The notes below the pieces were generated by a model that worked only from the letters and a program-made list of their open reading frames with translations, had not been told where the DNA came from and did not search any database. This document shows, one piece after another, positions 24,193-37,702 of a DNA stretch of 64,000 bases. Source of the DNA: Arthrinium phaeospermum (taxonomy: Eukaryota > Ascomycota > Sordariomycetes > Amphisphaeriales > Apiosporaceae); contig QYRS01000010.1 in the NCBI GenBank assembly GCA_006503535.1, forward strand, positions 186,001 through 250,000, written 5' to 3'. Made by a program: the position numbers and the translations under genes. Position 1 is the first letter of the stretch, and each line of letters begins with the position of its first letter.

Positions 24193-25858
24193 CTACAAAG
24201 AGGCAGACCTCTTCGACGCTGTCCACTGCTCGAACCCATTCAACCACCTTTTTACCGTACGGATTTCCCACTTGTGTGCCTCCCGAATGAACTGCGGCTC
24301 AGCTTCCACATCCAGAATGCCACTACTGTCCCAGTGGTGTCCTGCTCCAGTGATAAGATACTGCGGGTGCAAGTCCGTCGACTCGGTGCGCGGCGGTGCA
24401 AAGTTGGAGTGGTAGCACAAGTCATTCCAAACGTCCTGGTCGCCGTCGATGAACGCTAGCCGGTCCGCGCTGATGTTGAACCCCCCATATTTGTCGTAGA
24501 TGCTCAGGTCGGGCTCCGCGGGGATCTTGTTGAACTTGCCGTCTGGGAAGGCCCAGCGGCACCACTGCTGCTCGTAGCTCGTGTCGACGACGCGGGAGAG
24601 CAGCGAGGGGCCCGCCTTGGGCGCATCGATGTATGCGCCCTGCTCCGTGCAGCTGGTGTAGAGGTACGAGCGCTGCGCCGAGTTGGCGACGCGCGCCCAT
24701 GCCGCCGCGTCCTGCGTCCCGAAGCAGTCTTTGCTGTTGTAATCGCCGCCGGGGCACAGCGGCAGCACCACCCGCTTGACGTAGTCGGCGTAGCCGCCGA
24801 GGCCGACCCAGGGCGCGCCATCCGTGTAGTTTGCGAGGGCATAGTCAGCCTGAGCGACGCTCTCGGGCACGTTGTCGACGGCCGTGACGTTTCCGCAGAA
24901 GTCGAAGAAGTCCCGCGAGCCGTAGCTCGCGTTCCAGTTGAGCTCCTGCCAGGTGTCGGTCGGGTAGAAGCCCGGGTTGCCGATGGGGTACGCGATGGTG
25001 GTGGCGAAGTCGCGGTGGTCCGCCAGGACCTCGAGGCCGAACAGCGCCTTGAACTCCCGGATCGCCGCGGCGTCGCCCCTCGCGACTAGGCTGTCGAAGT
25101 TGTCGACGATCCGGTTGATCCGGGTCACGCAGTCCTGTGGCGCGTACTTCTGGATCGGGTTGTACCAAGCCGGATAGCCGACGGTGGAGGTGACGGGGGC
25201 GCTCGAGGCTATGCCGCCATACAAGACGTCGCCGTACTCTTTGATGGAGAATGCGGTTTGTGCCCCTGCCAGGCTTCCACCGTACAGGATCCAGGGTGTG
25301 CCAGGTGCTGTCAGGTCGCCGTCGACACCGGGGAGCTTGACGTGCTGGGCGAAAAAGGCATTATCTGCAAGCGTCTGCGGGGTCGTCAAATATACCAGAT
25401 CGTCGGTGGTCGAGCTGTTGTAGGGGTAGCTCTCGCCGTAATATCGATTTTCTAGGATAACACCAAGGCCATTGGTCGCTTCCATGAGAATCTGGATAAT
25501 GCCCGTCCTCAGGTTGGAAAACCGACTCGGCCCGCTCGTCTCTCCGCCAATGTAAAGGAAGACGGGCCCGCCTGTATTAAGTACGGGTAGTAAGCACCAC
25601 TGTATACAGAGTCACGTCCCTCGGCAGGAGCTTACCTGGTTTGTAGTATGAAGAGTCCACATAGTAGCGCTGCTTGAAGGTGGCATTGGTGTGTTGCGTC
25701 GAGCTGCCATCACCGGGGAAGTGATCTATGCGCTGATCAAAGTAGTTCGGGGTGTACTGCAGCGAGGGACGACCCGAATCTCGAGACCCCAGCGGTGCAT
25801 AACTACTGATGACTTCAGACGCCAGGAGAGCGATGTAGCAACCCAGAGATATCTTCAT
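24193..25858 (-). CDS. Secreted serine peptidase of family S28
   Basis: Two exons, 25636-25858 and 24193-25571, joined across a 64-bp intron, encode 533 residues. S28 enzymes (prolyl endo- or carboxypeptidase types) cleave after proline and in fungi are usually secreted or vacuolar. A signal peptide is visible (MKISLGCYIALLASEVISS). QRIDHF and QRYYVD (about 42-66), GPVFLYIGGE (76-85) and ENRYYGES (115-122) are family signatures. The nucleophile is Ser174 in YGGSLAGA, the likely acid is Asp454 in DGDQDVWND, and the base is His486 or His487 in TGAGHHWDSS. Several NxS/T sequons fit secretion. The ATG at 25858 opens the signal peptide, with a TATA element 77 bp upstream. Substrate preference cannot be read from sequence. 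Confidence 0.92.
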
Positions 25859-27236
25859 CTTGGCTAAGTCTGCGGGCAATTGGGCATCCCATGATTAGGG
25901 TTTATTACTGTCGTTGACGAAGGGCAATGAGGGGCTTATATACCCCTCGTCATCCCGGATCAACTTGACGCATTCATGTCTACATGCATGCAAGGCGTGA
26001 GACTTGCAGCGAATATTACGGCGCATTTGTAAATCATGTTTGTTCACCCCACATGGCCGTCGTATCTCCCCCGTATTAGGCAGGAGATACTGTAGGAATC
26101 CTACGAAATGGAAGGCTAGTAAGTAGGCCTAAGCAGAGGCGATGCTGGGGCCCGATACTGGAGACAAGTGGAAAGCGGCCGTCCGAAAACAGGGTGCTGC
26201 GATAAAGGTATGCATCTGGCGTGATTGCGTACGGATCCGCTCGACAGGTAATATACCGCGATCACATCCCTGCACGATACAGATCCAACAGCTGCGTCAT
26301 ATACTGCTGGAGTTTTCGGCTGGGCAACAAACTGACGAGAAGGATACCGTAATTCTATGCCAAGAACGTGCCTGATAAGTTAAGCATTTCCCTGAAGCTT
26401 GTCGATAGGCAGCGCCACCCCGCTCGGCACCGGCCCGAATCGTGGAGGTTATACTTAGCTCCTGGGTTCAATCCGGCTTAGATATACAAACACCATGCCG
26501 ATCAGCTACTCTTCCGATCGAGTACGGCAGTCTTGGTAATAGAGACGAAGGCTGCGACCTTGAAGCTAGAAATCCCGACAGATTGCTTTCTCAACAGGGA
26601 AAACCCCATGGCCAACGCAGATTAGAGTAATCAGCTGCTAATGATAATAACGACGTATTAACGTAGTAAACTTATATACCCAGTCTCGAGTATAAAGAAG
26701 TACCTAGGAAGGGACTGCGTAGTGGTACCTGTTTACGTTGTCATAAACCGGTAACGTTAGTTCTCTGGATTCAATGTCTCGAATTATGTAAGTATGTATG
26801 CCGCCTGGAGCGCCAAGATCAAGTGTACTTCGTCATGCACTATTTCAAGCTGCACCTCCTCCTTGGTCCAAGAAAAGACTCTCCTTTGGCGTGGAACCCC
26901 TAGAACAACATTATTCACAAAATATGGATGCCTGTATATAAATACATATCGACACAGCATGCATTCATGTCAGCTTGCTTTATGCGTGCCCTTCTTGGTC
27001 CTCAAGAGCCCCCGGCGGAGCTCGGCTACCCCCGGGGCTGCTTTTCGTCGGCTCAAGTGACGTCGGGGTAGCTCTTGGTCTAAGCCGAACCATTGGATTG
27101 AATCCCTGGGCGCCTCTTCGGATTCCCAAACAACAAGCCCGGGAATCCAGCAGTTCCCATGGGCAATCCTCTCTTGTAAACCTCAGTCTCGTCTCAATTG
27201 GCAGATTTCAGCTCGCCTCTATACCTACCTCTTACC
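25859..27236. other. Divergent promoter region
   Basis: 1.4 kb between the leftward S28 peptidase and the rightward E1 alpha gene. A TATA element for the peptidase is at 25935-25942. The centre is AT-rich and holds no supported gene. GGTTCAATCC at about 26465 resembles a tRNA B box, but no tRNA fold surrounds it. Confidence 0.5.
25935..25942 (-). promoter_or_regulatory. TATA box of the S28 peptidase gene
   Basis: TATATAAG on the minus strand lies 77 bp upstream of the peptidase ATG, a typical core-promoter distance with a short leader. Confidence 0.6.
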
Positions 27237-28682
27237 ATGCACTCGCGCTTACTTGCTAAAGCGTCTCTACGGAGAGTCGCCGGCAAAGCACCGTACGGGC
27301 CCGCTGCTGCTGGCACTACCATCGCTACCAGGCCCACGGCTCCGCAATCCCCAGCCCGCTACTCGAGTAGCATCTCACAGCGCCCGGGTGCCTCACACGT
27401 TTCCTTCCCAGGCGCCGTCAAAAGTGCCTTCACGAACAAGTTGAACTTCGCACTATCAGACGAGAGCCCCGCGCTGCCGACGTACCGCGTTGTCGACCAA
27501 GATGGCAAGATCGTGGACGAGTCCTTCAAGCCGGATCTTGCCGACGAAGAGGTGGTGAAGCTATACAACAAGATGCTCTTGATCTCCATCATGGACGTCA
27601 TCATGTTCGATGCCCAGCGCCAGGGCCGCCTCAGCTTTTATATGGTATCAGCTGGCGAAGAGGCGCTGAGTGTGGGCTCGGCTTCTGCCTTGAGCCCCGA
27701 CGACGTGGTTTTCTGCCAGTACCGGGAGCAAGGAGTGTTTGCGCAGCGGGGGTTCGAGCTGAGTGACTTCATGAACCAACTGTTCGCCAACAAAAAGGAC
27801 CCCGGAAAGGGAAGGAACATGCCAGTGCATTATGGAAGCAGCGAGTTGAACATAGTGAGTCTGGATTTCACGTGAAGTGGGTTGGTCGGTGGTTGACCTT
27901 TTTGCCAGCACACGATCTCGTCTCCCTTGGCCACGCAAATTCCCCATGCGTCCGGGGCTGCCTACGCGCTCAAGATGCAACGTATAAACGACCCGTCTTT
28001 GCCGCCGCGGGTCGTCGCTGTGTACTTCGGCGAAGGCGCGGCAAGCGAGGGTGATTTCCATGCAGCACTCAACATAGCAGCAACTCGGGCTTGCCCGGTG
28101 ATTTTCATCTGCCGTAACAATGGCTATGCGATTTCCACGCCCACCCTGGAACAGTACCGGGGCGATGGCATCGCTAGCCGAGGCATTGGCTATGGTATTG
28201 ACACCATCCGTGTAGACGGTAATGATATCTGGGCCGTGCGAGAGGTGACAAAGAAGGCGCGGGAGATGGCCCTCCAAGATGGCGGCAAACCCATCCTCAT
28301 AGAGGCCATGAGCTACCGAGTGAGCCATCATAGTACGTCAGATGACTCTTTCGCCTACCGCGCGAGAGTCGAGGTGGAAGACTGGAAGCGCCGAGACAAC
28401 CCGCTCGCGCGACTACGTAAGTACATGGAAGCCAAGGGGATCTGGGACGAGGCCAAAGACAAAGAGGCCCGAGATAGCACCCGGCGGAAGGTCCTGAAGG
28501 CATTCTCAGAGGCCGAGAAGGAGAAGAAGCCGCCGATTCGCGCCATGTTCGAGGACATATATGAGGAGCTCACACCGGACCTCAAAGCCCAGATGCTGGA
28601 GCTGCGGCAGCACCTAGACAAATACCCAGAAGAGTATGATCTGAGTGAATATGAGGGAGGTCGAAGTAGCTTAGATTCATAG
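27237..28682 (+). CDS. Branched-chain 2-oxoacid dehydrogenase E1 component, alpha subunit
   Basis: Two exons, 27237-27854 and 27909-28682, with a 54-bp intron encode 463 residues. With the beta subunit this thiamine-diphosphate enzyme oxidatively decarboxylates the 2-oxoacids of leucine, isoleucine and valine in the mitochondrial matrix. An Arg/Ser/Ala-rich presequence covers about residues 1-45. The core shows YRVVDQDGKI, QRQGRLSFYM, YREQGVF and the intron-split segment rebuilt as HTISSPLATQIPHASGAAYA. The thiamine-diphosphate motif GEGAASEGD (247-255) through CRNN (274-277) is complete. HHSTSDDSFAYR (346-357) is the phosphorylation loop; Ser350 matches the serine inactivated by BCKDH kinase in animals, so similar control is possible. 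The ATG at 27237 opens the presequence. Confidence 0.95.
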
Positions 28683-31600
28683 GAGTATTGGGCTTAAGTA
28701 GATTATACATGCAAATGGCAGGTTCAGCTTGTTCCAACGTTACCACGGTTCATCTGCACGTAATTTGGGATCCTCACTATATTACAGTCTCGTAACAATG
28801 GTCGGGCTCCTGGAAACCACTTCACCATCTCGGTTTCTCCATCACACGCGTGGTCGTCCGTATGCCACGTCGGTGGCATCGATGGGCCAACCAACCAGGA
28901 AGTAGCAAACCACGTCAGAATAGTCGACAGGAAGTTTGAGATGGTATATTCCAACCATTCCATGAATAAAACTTTGGGCGGTTTAAAGCCATTCACTTCG
29001 ACATACCTATGTATTATGGCCGGTAAGAGGTTAATGTTAACCTGCGATGCGACGTTCCGACTAAGTACCTATGTAATTACCATCCAAAGATATTGATGGG
29101 GACCACGTCAGGGGTCCTGCCTAACCTGAGCTACTACGCACACCCACACAGCACACTCATTAGCTAATTCCCAGTCAAAGAAAAAGGGCACTACTTAGAA
29201 AATTAATAACTCAAGGTAGACTGTTCCAGACCTTTCGAACTCACTACTCGCACTCTGCATTTGGATAGCACAAACACGACGAACATGCTTTCGCAATCAG
29301 AGGCAGGTATTAGAGGACTTTGGCATAATTAAGTGCGCCTCAAACGTACCAAGTGCCTCCCCGCGATGTGACCTAAAAACTCTATATCATTCACCTGACT
29401 ATATGCCTACTGGCTACGATTATATACGAGCACATATATACAGCTTATGTACCCAGCTATCAATACCTGGAATATACCAGTATTTAACGTAGTTCTCGTC
29501 ACCCGAAGCTTACCTACCTCTCTCTCAGTAGCTGCCCAGGTGCCTACCCACATGGGAGAAGGTGTCTGGTACATACTCGTGTAGAGAGTAGTGCCTTATC
29601 TAGTGCATTGCTCCCCGTGCAGATCCCGGTTCCGCTGTCTGGATGGATGTATGTGAACGGAATGCAGTAGGTGGTCTGGTAGACACAGTTCAAGCCCTCC
29701 AATTGGGCGACGGGATGAGGTGAGAGTGATGTACAACACACACCACACCAGACTCGCTAGTTGGGTCCATCCTAGTTGCATGTTTTCGGTGCGGGCGGCC
29801 CCTCACACGTCCTGGAAATACATGCCGTAATTCAGCCCAGCCGCGTGCCAATTACAGCGCTCTGGGCCCCAGTCCAGTGACTCCAGTTCGGCCCCTGCAC
29901 TGTCCGTCTGCCGTCCCAGCCCAGCAGTCGAGGGCAGAGAGTGAGGTCCACAGACGACACAGCCGTTCAGTCCAGTCCCAGGGTTAAGGCCAGGAGCTCT
30001 CCGCAGACGGGCTGATGACTGATCCAATGTTTAACTGCTACCAAGTGCGTCAAAACCACCACATTGAAGAACTCAAAACATTGGTTCCGTCCCAATCCTC
30101 CATCTTCCTCCCCCAACAGGAGAACGAACACCCATCATACATCACCGAAGACCCGGATAGCCTGCCTAGTCCATCAGCTGCTGTGCATGCGAATCCGCCA
30201 TCGACCGATTATCGGGGAGACAGACCAAAGCGACATCTCCATACTCGCCGGATTGTCCTACCTTGACCCTATCTAGTGCCTTCTTTTATCCTCGCCTAGC
30301 CCGAGGACGAAGCGACGACATCGGTCCCGTGCCGCGGCAGCGAGACTCGAACGACCCGACGAAGTGACAATTATTAGCCATCCTTTGGAAAGGAGCTCGA
30401 ATCGACATTTCACCAGACGACGGCCTTCATGGCGTAATCCATGGCATCCCGAAGATCAGCTGCTGGGAAAGAGCGCCAGAGATCGGCAGTCGATAACGAT
30501 AGCTCGTCGCGACTTCCTCCTGTTTCTGCTTTTGCCGCCGCCGCTGCTGATATCAGATCGAGACCGCCGCAAACACCTTATTCCAACGTGAGATCCAGCG
30601 TACTTGCCTCGACGCCAGTACCTGCTGCTGCTACTACACCTACATCTGCATCGCCAAGGTACGACACATCCCTTGAAGACATGACATGACACCCTCCTAG
30701 GCATAATCTGTACAAGCTCCATCATCACCAACACCACTCCCACCTCATTTGCACCCTCGCTGCATCATCACTTACCCTGTTCTCTGCGTGACTTTGTCGA
30801 GCCCAGCCCAATTTGAACTGCAATTAATTACCCCCCAACATTGGGCGGCGACTTCTTCCCCGTTCCTTCCTGCGCGAGAGGAAACCAGTGGTTTCCAAGA
30901 GGAGGAGACCAAGCGCTCATTCCCAAGTCCACTACCCTCATCTAATCCCACTGCGCTCTCGTGGCAACTTGTGCAACTTTGCATGCAAGTGGTTGCTACA
31001 GCCTTCTCGGCAGTGTGCGCTGTGGTGAGGTGCGATCACCATTCCCACTACAATACCACCTACCCTACTACTGCCTGGCTTTTAGGAGGGGCCCCGGTCA
31101 GCAACCTGGAATCGGCTTAAACCACACCACCAAAATCTCCAAACCACCAAACCACATACTCGACTGTTCTTTGTCTGTATCGGGTCGCAACTCCCCAATT
31201 CTTTTGTACACTTGGAGGAGGCTCGCCTTCGACCTTGATCGCGAGTGAATTCCACCAATGCTCCCCCACTGTCTCATTCTTGTGTGTGCGTTCAGTACAT
31301 GTACTTGCACCTGCCATCACGAGGGGTACGAGGGGTAGAAGTTAGTGGATAGGGTGCAAGCTTCATCGGCACTCCATTCACTAGAAAGCTGCTGCTGCAC
31401 AACAACCAAATCTGAAGTTGCTGTGGTGGACGGTCGTTGGCCCTTCGCAATCCTTCCTGAAAGTTCTGAACGAAGGCAGCCTTTTCAATTGACCAGCCCC
31501 AGAAATCAAAGTTCGTTCGAGATCGAGGAACAATCCCAAACCACCTCGAGCTGTTCTTCATTGACGCACCTCACACCTCGCACCTCGCACCTCGCTTGCC

Positions 31601-31751
31601 TGCATCTGCCACACACAGCTTATCCCCCAGCGCACTTTCACTTGACCCTGACCTGGACGGACTCATATCCAACCACGCTTCCCTCCCCTAGCTCATCTGT
31701 TCCCCCCGCCCCCATCACACCCAAAAGAAACCATCAAGAGATCACATACTC
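28683..31751. other. Long promoter/leader region upstream of the HECT ligase
   Basis: 3.1 kb without a gene I can support firmly. The part after about 31560 is CT/CA-rich with short ACCTCGC iterations and reads like the leader of the ligase transcript. An ATG frame at 30441-30689 has a composition like a disordered fungal N-terminus and is listed separately. Confidence 0.5.
30441..30689 (+). CDS. Candidate small or leader open reading frame
   Basis: An ATG frame of 82 codons begins MASRRSAAGKERQRS and runs through Ser/Pro/Ala/Thr-rich sequence to a TGA. Its basic start and low-complexity body resemble the N-terminus of the HECT ligase 1.3 kb downstream. A possible donor (AAG|GTACGA) sits near 30661. 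It could be a distant first exon, an upstream ORF, a small gene or chance; no homologue is recognised. Confidence 0.25.
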   Translation: MASRRSAAGKERQRSAVDNDSSSRLPPVSAFAAAAADIRSRPPQTPYSNVRSSVLASTPVPAAATTPTSASPRYDTSLEDMT

Positions 31752-34700
31752 ATGTCTTCCAGACAAACTAGGTCTTCTGCACGCCGCGAAGCTGCACTTG
31801 GCCAGGCAACTTCTCCCGGAGAGCAGTCTTCTGGTGCGGCCTCATCTGGGCCCTCGCCTGCAGGCCAACCTGTATCTTCCTCCACCCGCACCTCTTCTGC
31901 ATCTGTGCCGCGCAATAAAAGAAAGGTCGCTCAAACCGAAACATCTCCCTCCGAGCCTACACAACCAGACACCCGAAAGTCTAAGAGGCAAAAAGTCCAA
32001 GGGCCAGCTCAAGCTCAAACAGCAGCTGAACCCCAGAACATCCAGCCTTCCAGTAGCTCAAGCCGCAAAAGAAAAGGAAAAGCAGCAGCGACGATGTCGA
32101 GCCCAGATGAGTAAGTCACGCCTCAAGGCTGCTGTTTCTAGCGTCCTACTGTAGACTAACATTGGGCTTGCAGAACCTCTCCCACACAGGCTCTGCCAGG
32201 CAGCAGACCTCCGGCACCAGCATCTTCATCCTCCAGCAGGAAATCTAGCCGCAATAAGCGTGGCGCTCAACCTCCCCAAGGTAAGACCATTGTGTCACTA
32301 GGAAACTATTGTTTTTGCCCATGCATGCTAACCGAATACGCTGAACAGATCCAGTACCAGCATCCTCGAGCTCGAGTCGCCGTTCAAAGAGGACATCGGG
32401 CAACCATGCATCCCCTCCAGACGAGGACACTCCTATGACGGGTACCGATGACCAGGAGAAAGACCACGAGCCTCCGCCGCCACCGCCACCTCCCGCGCAC
32501 GATCCCGACGACGATAGTGACGAGAACGAGGATGACGATGAGGACGAGCCGCATCGCCACTACGATGACGACGACCCTTTCGGTGGATTTGGTGGCCCGC
32601 CCGGCTCTAGCTTGGGCAGCACACTCAGGGCTTTGACAGGTATGATGTCGGGCATGCCGTCACGATTAAGAGAGCTCCTGAGCAACTTGCGGATGAAAGA
32701 GGACCCATCTATGCAGATGATAGCTCTGCAAGAGTTGTCCGAGATACTGCTGGTGTCCAACGAAGATAACTTGGCTGGCCATTTCTCTCCTGATTCGTTC
32801 GTAAAGGAGTTGGTGGTCTTGATGCAGCCCAACGAAATCACTGGCGAAGAGAATCCCGATATGATGCTTGTCGCCTGCAGATGCCTGGCGAATTTAATGG
32901 AGGCCTTACCTGCTAGTACTGCCAACGTCGTGTACGGCGGCGCTGTCCCTGTCTTGTGCCAGAAACTTCTCGAGATTCAATTTATCGACCTCGCCGAGCA
33001 GGCTCTAAGCACTCTGGAGAAGATATCCGTCGATTACCCAACCAGCATTGTCCGCGAAGGCGGTTTGACCGCGTGTCTCTCATACTTAGACTTCTTCGCG
33101 ACCAGCACGCAGAGGACGGCCGTGACCACGGCTGCCAATTGCTGCAGAAACATACCGGAAGACTCGTTTCCCGTAATCAAGGATGTCATGCCTATCCTAC
33201 TCAACGTGTTGGCTAGCAGCGACCAGCGAGTCGTGGAGCAGGCCTCTCTTTGCGTTACGCGTATTATCGAGAGCTTCAAGTACCACTCTAACAAATTGGA
33301 AGAGCTCGTCAGTGTCGATCTTCTCAAGGCTATTCTCCGCCTGCTGGTCCCTGGTACCACCAATCTTATCAGTGCCAACATCCATACCCAGTTTCTCCGC
33401 GTTTTGGCTATAACAGCGCGAGCTAGCCCAAGACTCTCGGCCGAACTCTTCAAACTGAACGTCGTCGAGACGCTCTACCAGATCTTGACCGGCGTTTCCC
33501 CTCCAAGCGAGACGGAAGATGTGGCATCGAAACTCGACAGTGTGGTCATAATGCAAGCCCTCATCCACAGGCCCCGGGAGCAAATCATCGAGACTCTTAA
33601 CGTCGTCTGCGAGTTGCTTCCCGGCGCAAAGTGGACCGAATCGAGCTCGCAAACCCACGGTCTACTCGATGGCCATGACTCAATCGCATCCTCCTCTACA
33701 CCGGGATCGCGGAAGAAGTCATCCAACGACAAGCGCCTCGAGCTGCTTGAGAGCTGCAAGGACCAGGTCCGACGTTTTGCCCTGATCTTATTCCCTACTT
33801 TGACGGATGCTTTCTCTAGCACGGTGAACTTGAGTGTCCGGCAAAAGGTTCTTACTGCCCAAGTGAAGATGCTTTCCAACCTGGACAAGGACATCCTGGT
33901 CGACGCTTTGAAGTCCGTCCCTTACGCCTCGTTCCTGGCCGCCATTCTGTCTCAGCAAGACCACCCCTCGTTGGTCATGTCGGCTATCCAGACCACCGAG
34001 CTGCTCTTGACTCGCCTCGACGATATATACCGTTACCAGATATATCGCGAAGGTGTCATCAATGAGATTGCTAAGCTGGCCGAAGACCATGACGCCCCAG
34101 AACAGAAGACCGAGGACTCGACAACGGCCGAGGCTGTGGTAGAGCCGAGCATAGTGTCAACCGAGGGCGGGGAGGATCGGGTCTCAATTCACAATGACTC
34201 CGAGGACGATCATGAAGATGATGACGAAGACCATGATGAAGACGAGGACGACGACGATGATGACGAGGATAACGAACATGATCATCACGACGAAGACGAC
34301 ATTTCCGCATCTCCCAGCTCGGACGGATCCACAATGTCTGTCGATGGACCTCCTCGGCTCTTCCTTGCAGATCTGCCGTCCATGAAAACCAGAATCGCCG
34401 AAGTTGCCAAGAAGTTCCTTGAAAGCCACGAGTCCGAAAAGCAAGGCAAAGCCATGAAGAAGAAGGCCATCAAGATCCTCAGTGATCTTCAGACCTTGGC
34501 GACTGATATTGAGAGTTTCTACTTGCTGCGCACCGCGAAAAACCTTGCCCCTGAAAATGGCATTGCGCTGTTCGAAAGGCTGGCATCGTACTTTGATGCT
34601 GATGTTCTGGAAAGCGTTACAAGTGCGGAGCTTCTGGCATCTGGACTGGTTCGTGTGCTCGAAGAGGTCTTCAGTAATCCCGATGAGACACTTGCCAACG

Positions 34701-37700
34701 CTGCTAGGGCCGCGTTCCTGGAAGTCTTCATGGGCCGGTCTGTAAGATCTAAGCCGAAGACGGCATCTGCCGACTCACCTTCGACCCCGTTCAGTGTCAT
34801 GACACACAAGTTGCAAGATCTGCTTAGCCGCTCAGAGCACTTTGAAGTTCTCACCGTCCACCAGAACACTTTTGACGGAAATCGCAGTAGCGCTGCGTCG
34901 ATGCTGGCTAAGCAAATACGACTGAAACTGGTCGCCGATGACAACAGCGATATTCCCCGATCGTATCGCAGCATCATGGTGTCAATTCACGCCATCGCCA
35001 CCTTCAAGGCTCTGGATGATTACTTGCGGCCTCGTATTAGCCTGCACGATCGTCCCAGGGGCGGCCGCCCGCGTAACGACCTATCTAGGGCATTGGCCGC
35101 TATGGCTGGGCACGCCGGATTCTCCACGGACAGACTTGCGGAACGTTTCGGGTACTCGAGCAGCCCTATCCCCCCACCCCCTGTTCCTGGCCAAGCATCG
35201 TCATCCAGCTCCAGACCTTCCAAGAAATCCAAGTCGCGGACGGCTGGCCAACTAGAAACCCCCATGACACCCAACCAGCTTTCAAGCTCAGGGCGGGAGA
35301 AGACCAGTTTGCGACGATCATCTCGTCGACAGGCACCACCAGCCGCGGAATCTCCAGCAGCGCCCCCGCCTCCCCCTGAAGAAGACGAAGATCTGCAAAA
35401 TGCCCTGGAGTGTGCGGATGAAAAGCAGATGAGCGATGACGATGACGGCGATATTGGCGACAGCAGCGCTCTTGATGCTATTGTTGGCGAGTTAGACGAA
35501 GATATGGAAGAAGCACCAGCTCACGACCCTTCAGCCGTTAGTCTCGAGGTTGCTGCCGGCGGCAAGGTTACAGCCAGAAAAGAAGATGGGACACGAATCC
35601 CCACTCCTCAAAGTGGACTCGGCAATATCCCTAACCGTAGTGCTACCCAGGCTCCGTCCAACTTGTCTCAACAGAGCACGCCTACGCCAACACCGGCTGC
35701 AGCACCAGCTCCGGCGCCGTCATCTTCCCGGCCCCTTTCATACGCCGCAGCAATCCAGTCGGTTCCCCAAGACTGGCACATCGAATTCAGTCTCGATTCC
35801 AGGGTGATTCCCAACGATACCACCATATACAGAGCTGTCCACACTGCCTCCCCGGCCGATGAACACCTCAGCCGTAGTGTATGGTCCGCCGTGCACTCTA
35901 TCAAGTTCCGTCGAGTTCCTGGGCCGCCACCTGCGGAATCTATTGGCTTCCCCCCGGCATCCGAGGGCTCTGTTGATGCGAATGGCACGCCGACGTCGTT
36001 GGCGAAGCACCCCACAACCGGCTCTATCTTGCGTCTTCTCAAGATTCTCCATGATCTCAATGCCAACATCGATGACATCCTAGTTGAAAACAAGAATGCG
36101 CTCAAGCTCAATGTCGAGCCTCTTTCCCAGTTCGTCAACACAAAGCTGACTGCCAAGCTCAACCGCCAATTGGAGGAGCCTCTTATTGTAGCTAGCAACT
36201 GCCTTCCCAGCTGGAGTGAGGACCTGGCTCGTCTCTACCCGTTCCTTTTCCCCTTTGAGACCCGCCACTTGTTCCTCCAGTCTACCTCGTTTGGCTACGC
36301 TCGGTCTATGAGCCGATGGCAGAATGCCCAACAGGAGGAGACCAACCGCCGGAACAGCAGAGATGAGCGCCCATTCCTGGGTCGCCTCCAACGCCAAAAA
36401 GTGCGCATCTCGAGGTCCAAAATTCTCGAGTCTGCTCTGAAAGTCATGGAGCTGTACGGAGCGTCTCAGAGTATCCTCGAGGTCGAGTACTTCGAGGAAG
36501 TTGGTACTGGCTTGGGTCCCACTCTTGAATTCTACTCCACCGTCTCCAAGGAGTTCTCCAAAAGGAAGCTCAAGCTATGGCGAGAATCGGACTCGAACGA
36601 ATCTGATGAGTTCGTATCGGGACCGCACGGCATGTTCCCACGGCCGTTGGCCGACGAAGATTCGTCCGCGAACACTGAGCGTATCCTGCAGCTGTTCAAG
36701 ATGCTGGGCAAATTCGTTGCCCGTTCCATGATTGATTCGCGCATTATCGACCTGAACTTCAACCCCATCTTCTTCCGCATTGGGGACGAAGGTGCTGGTG
36801 TCAAGCCATCCCTTGGTGCCGTCAAGATTGTGGACCCTGGTCTGGCCAATTCCCTGAAGCTCATCAAGAAGTTTGCTTTGGCCAAGAAGGCCATAGACGA
36901 AGACCCGTCTCGCACGGCGGCGCAGAAGGTGGCCGACACGGAGCAGATCGTCATCGACCACAGCAGACTCGACGACCTGGCTCTCGATTTCACCCTTCCC
37001 GGATACCCCGAGATCGAGTTGGAAGCCGGAGGAGCCCATATACCTGTCACCATCTACAACGTCGATTCCTACCTGGAGAAGGTTATCGACATGACTCTGG
37101 GGAGTGGAGTCAAGCGCCAAGTGGATGCATTCCGCGCCGGCTTTGCGCAAGTCTTCCCCTACTCGGCTTTGCGAGCCTTCACGCCGGATGAGCTTGTCAC
37201 TTTGTTTGGCCGCGTCGATGAAGACTGGTCTCTGGAAAGTAAGTATTTTTGTCTCACCATATTGCCTAGTGACGTTTTGCTAATCGGCCTGTTTGTAGCT
37301 CTAATGGATTCCATCAAGGCCGACCATGGCTTCAATATGGACAGCCGAAGCGTCAAGAATCTCTTGCAGACGATGAGCGAGCTCACGGCTCCTCAGCGAC
37401 GAGACTTCCTCCAGTTCACCACGGGCAGTCCCAAGTTACCAATCGGAGGTAAGTGCATGGCCCGACACGAGCATGGTGCTGGGGTTCTATACTGACTTTG
37501 ACCAGGTTTTAAGAGTTTGACGCCCATGTTCACTGTGGTGTGCAAGCCCAGTGAGACGCCGTATACGTCGGACGACTACCTGCCAAGTGTAATGACGTGC
37601 GTCAACTACCTGAAGTTACCCGACTACACGACGATTGAGAGGATGAGGCGGCAGCTGTTCACGGCCATCCGTGAGGGCCAGGGCGCCTTCCATCTATCCT

Positions 37701-37702
37701 AG
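31752..37702 (+). CDS. ufd4: HECT-type E3 ubiquitin ligase, Ufd4/TRIP12 family
   Basis: Five exons, 31752-32110, 32174-32280, 32349-37238, 37299-37448 and 37506-37702, encode 1900 residues. Ufd4/TRIP12 ligases extend ubiquitin chains on ubiquitin-fusion and N-degron substrates. The first about 200 residues are basic, Ser/Pro-rich and disordered, followed by an acidic stretch. Armadillo-like helices run from about 220 to 700, with the Ufd4/TRIP12 signature [21 protein letters not shown] highly acidic Asp/Glu/His segment lies at about 770-808. Disordered Pro/Ser-rich sequence covers about 1050-1290. The HECT domain occupies about 1540-1900: [20 protein letters not shown], then the catalytic Cys1867 in [16 protein letters not shown]. 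The last two introns (60 and 57 bp) lie inside HECT, and both are needed to rebuild it. The ATG at 31752 follows a CT-rich leader. Confidence 0.95.
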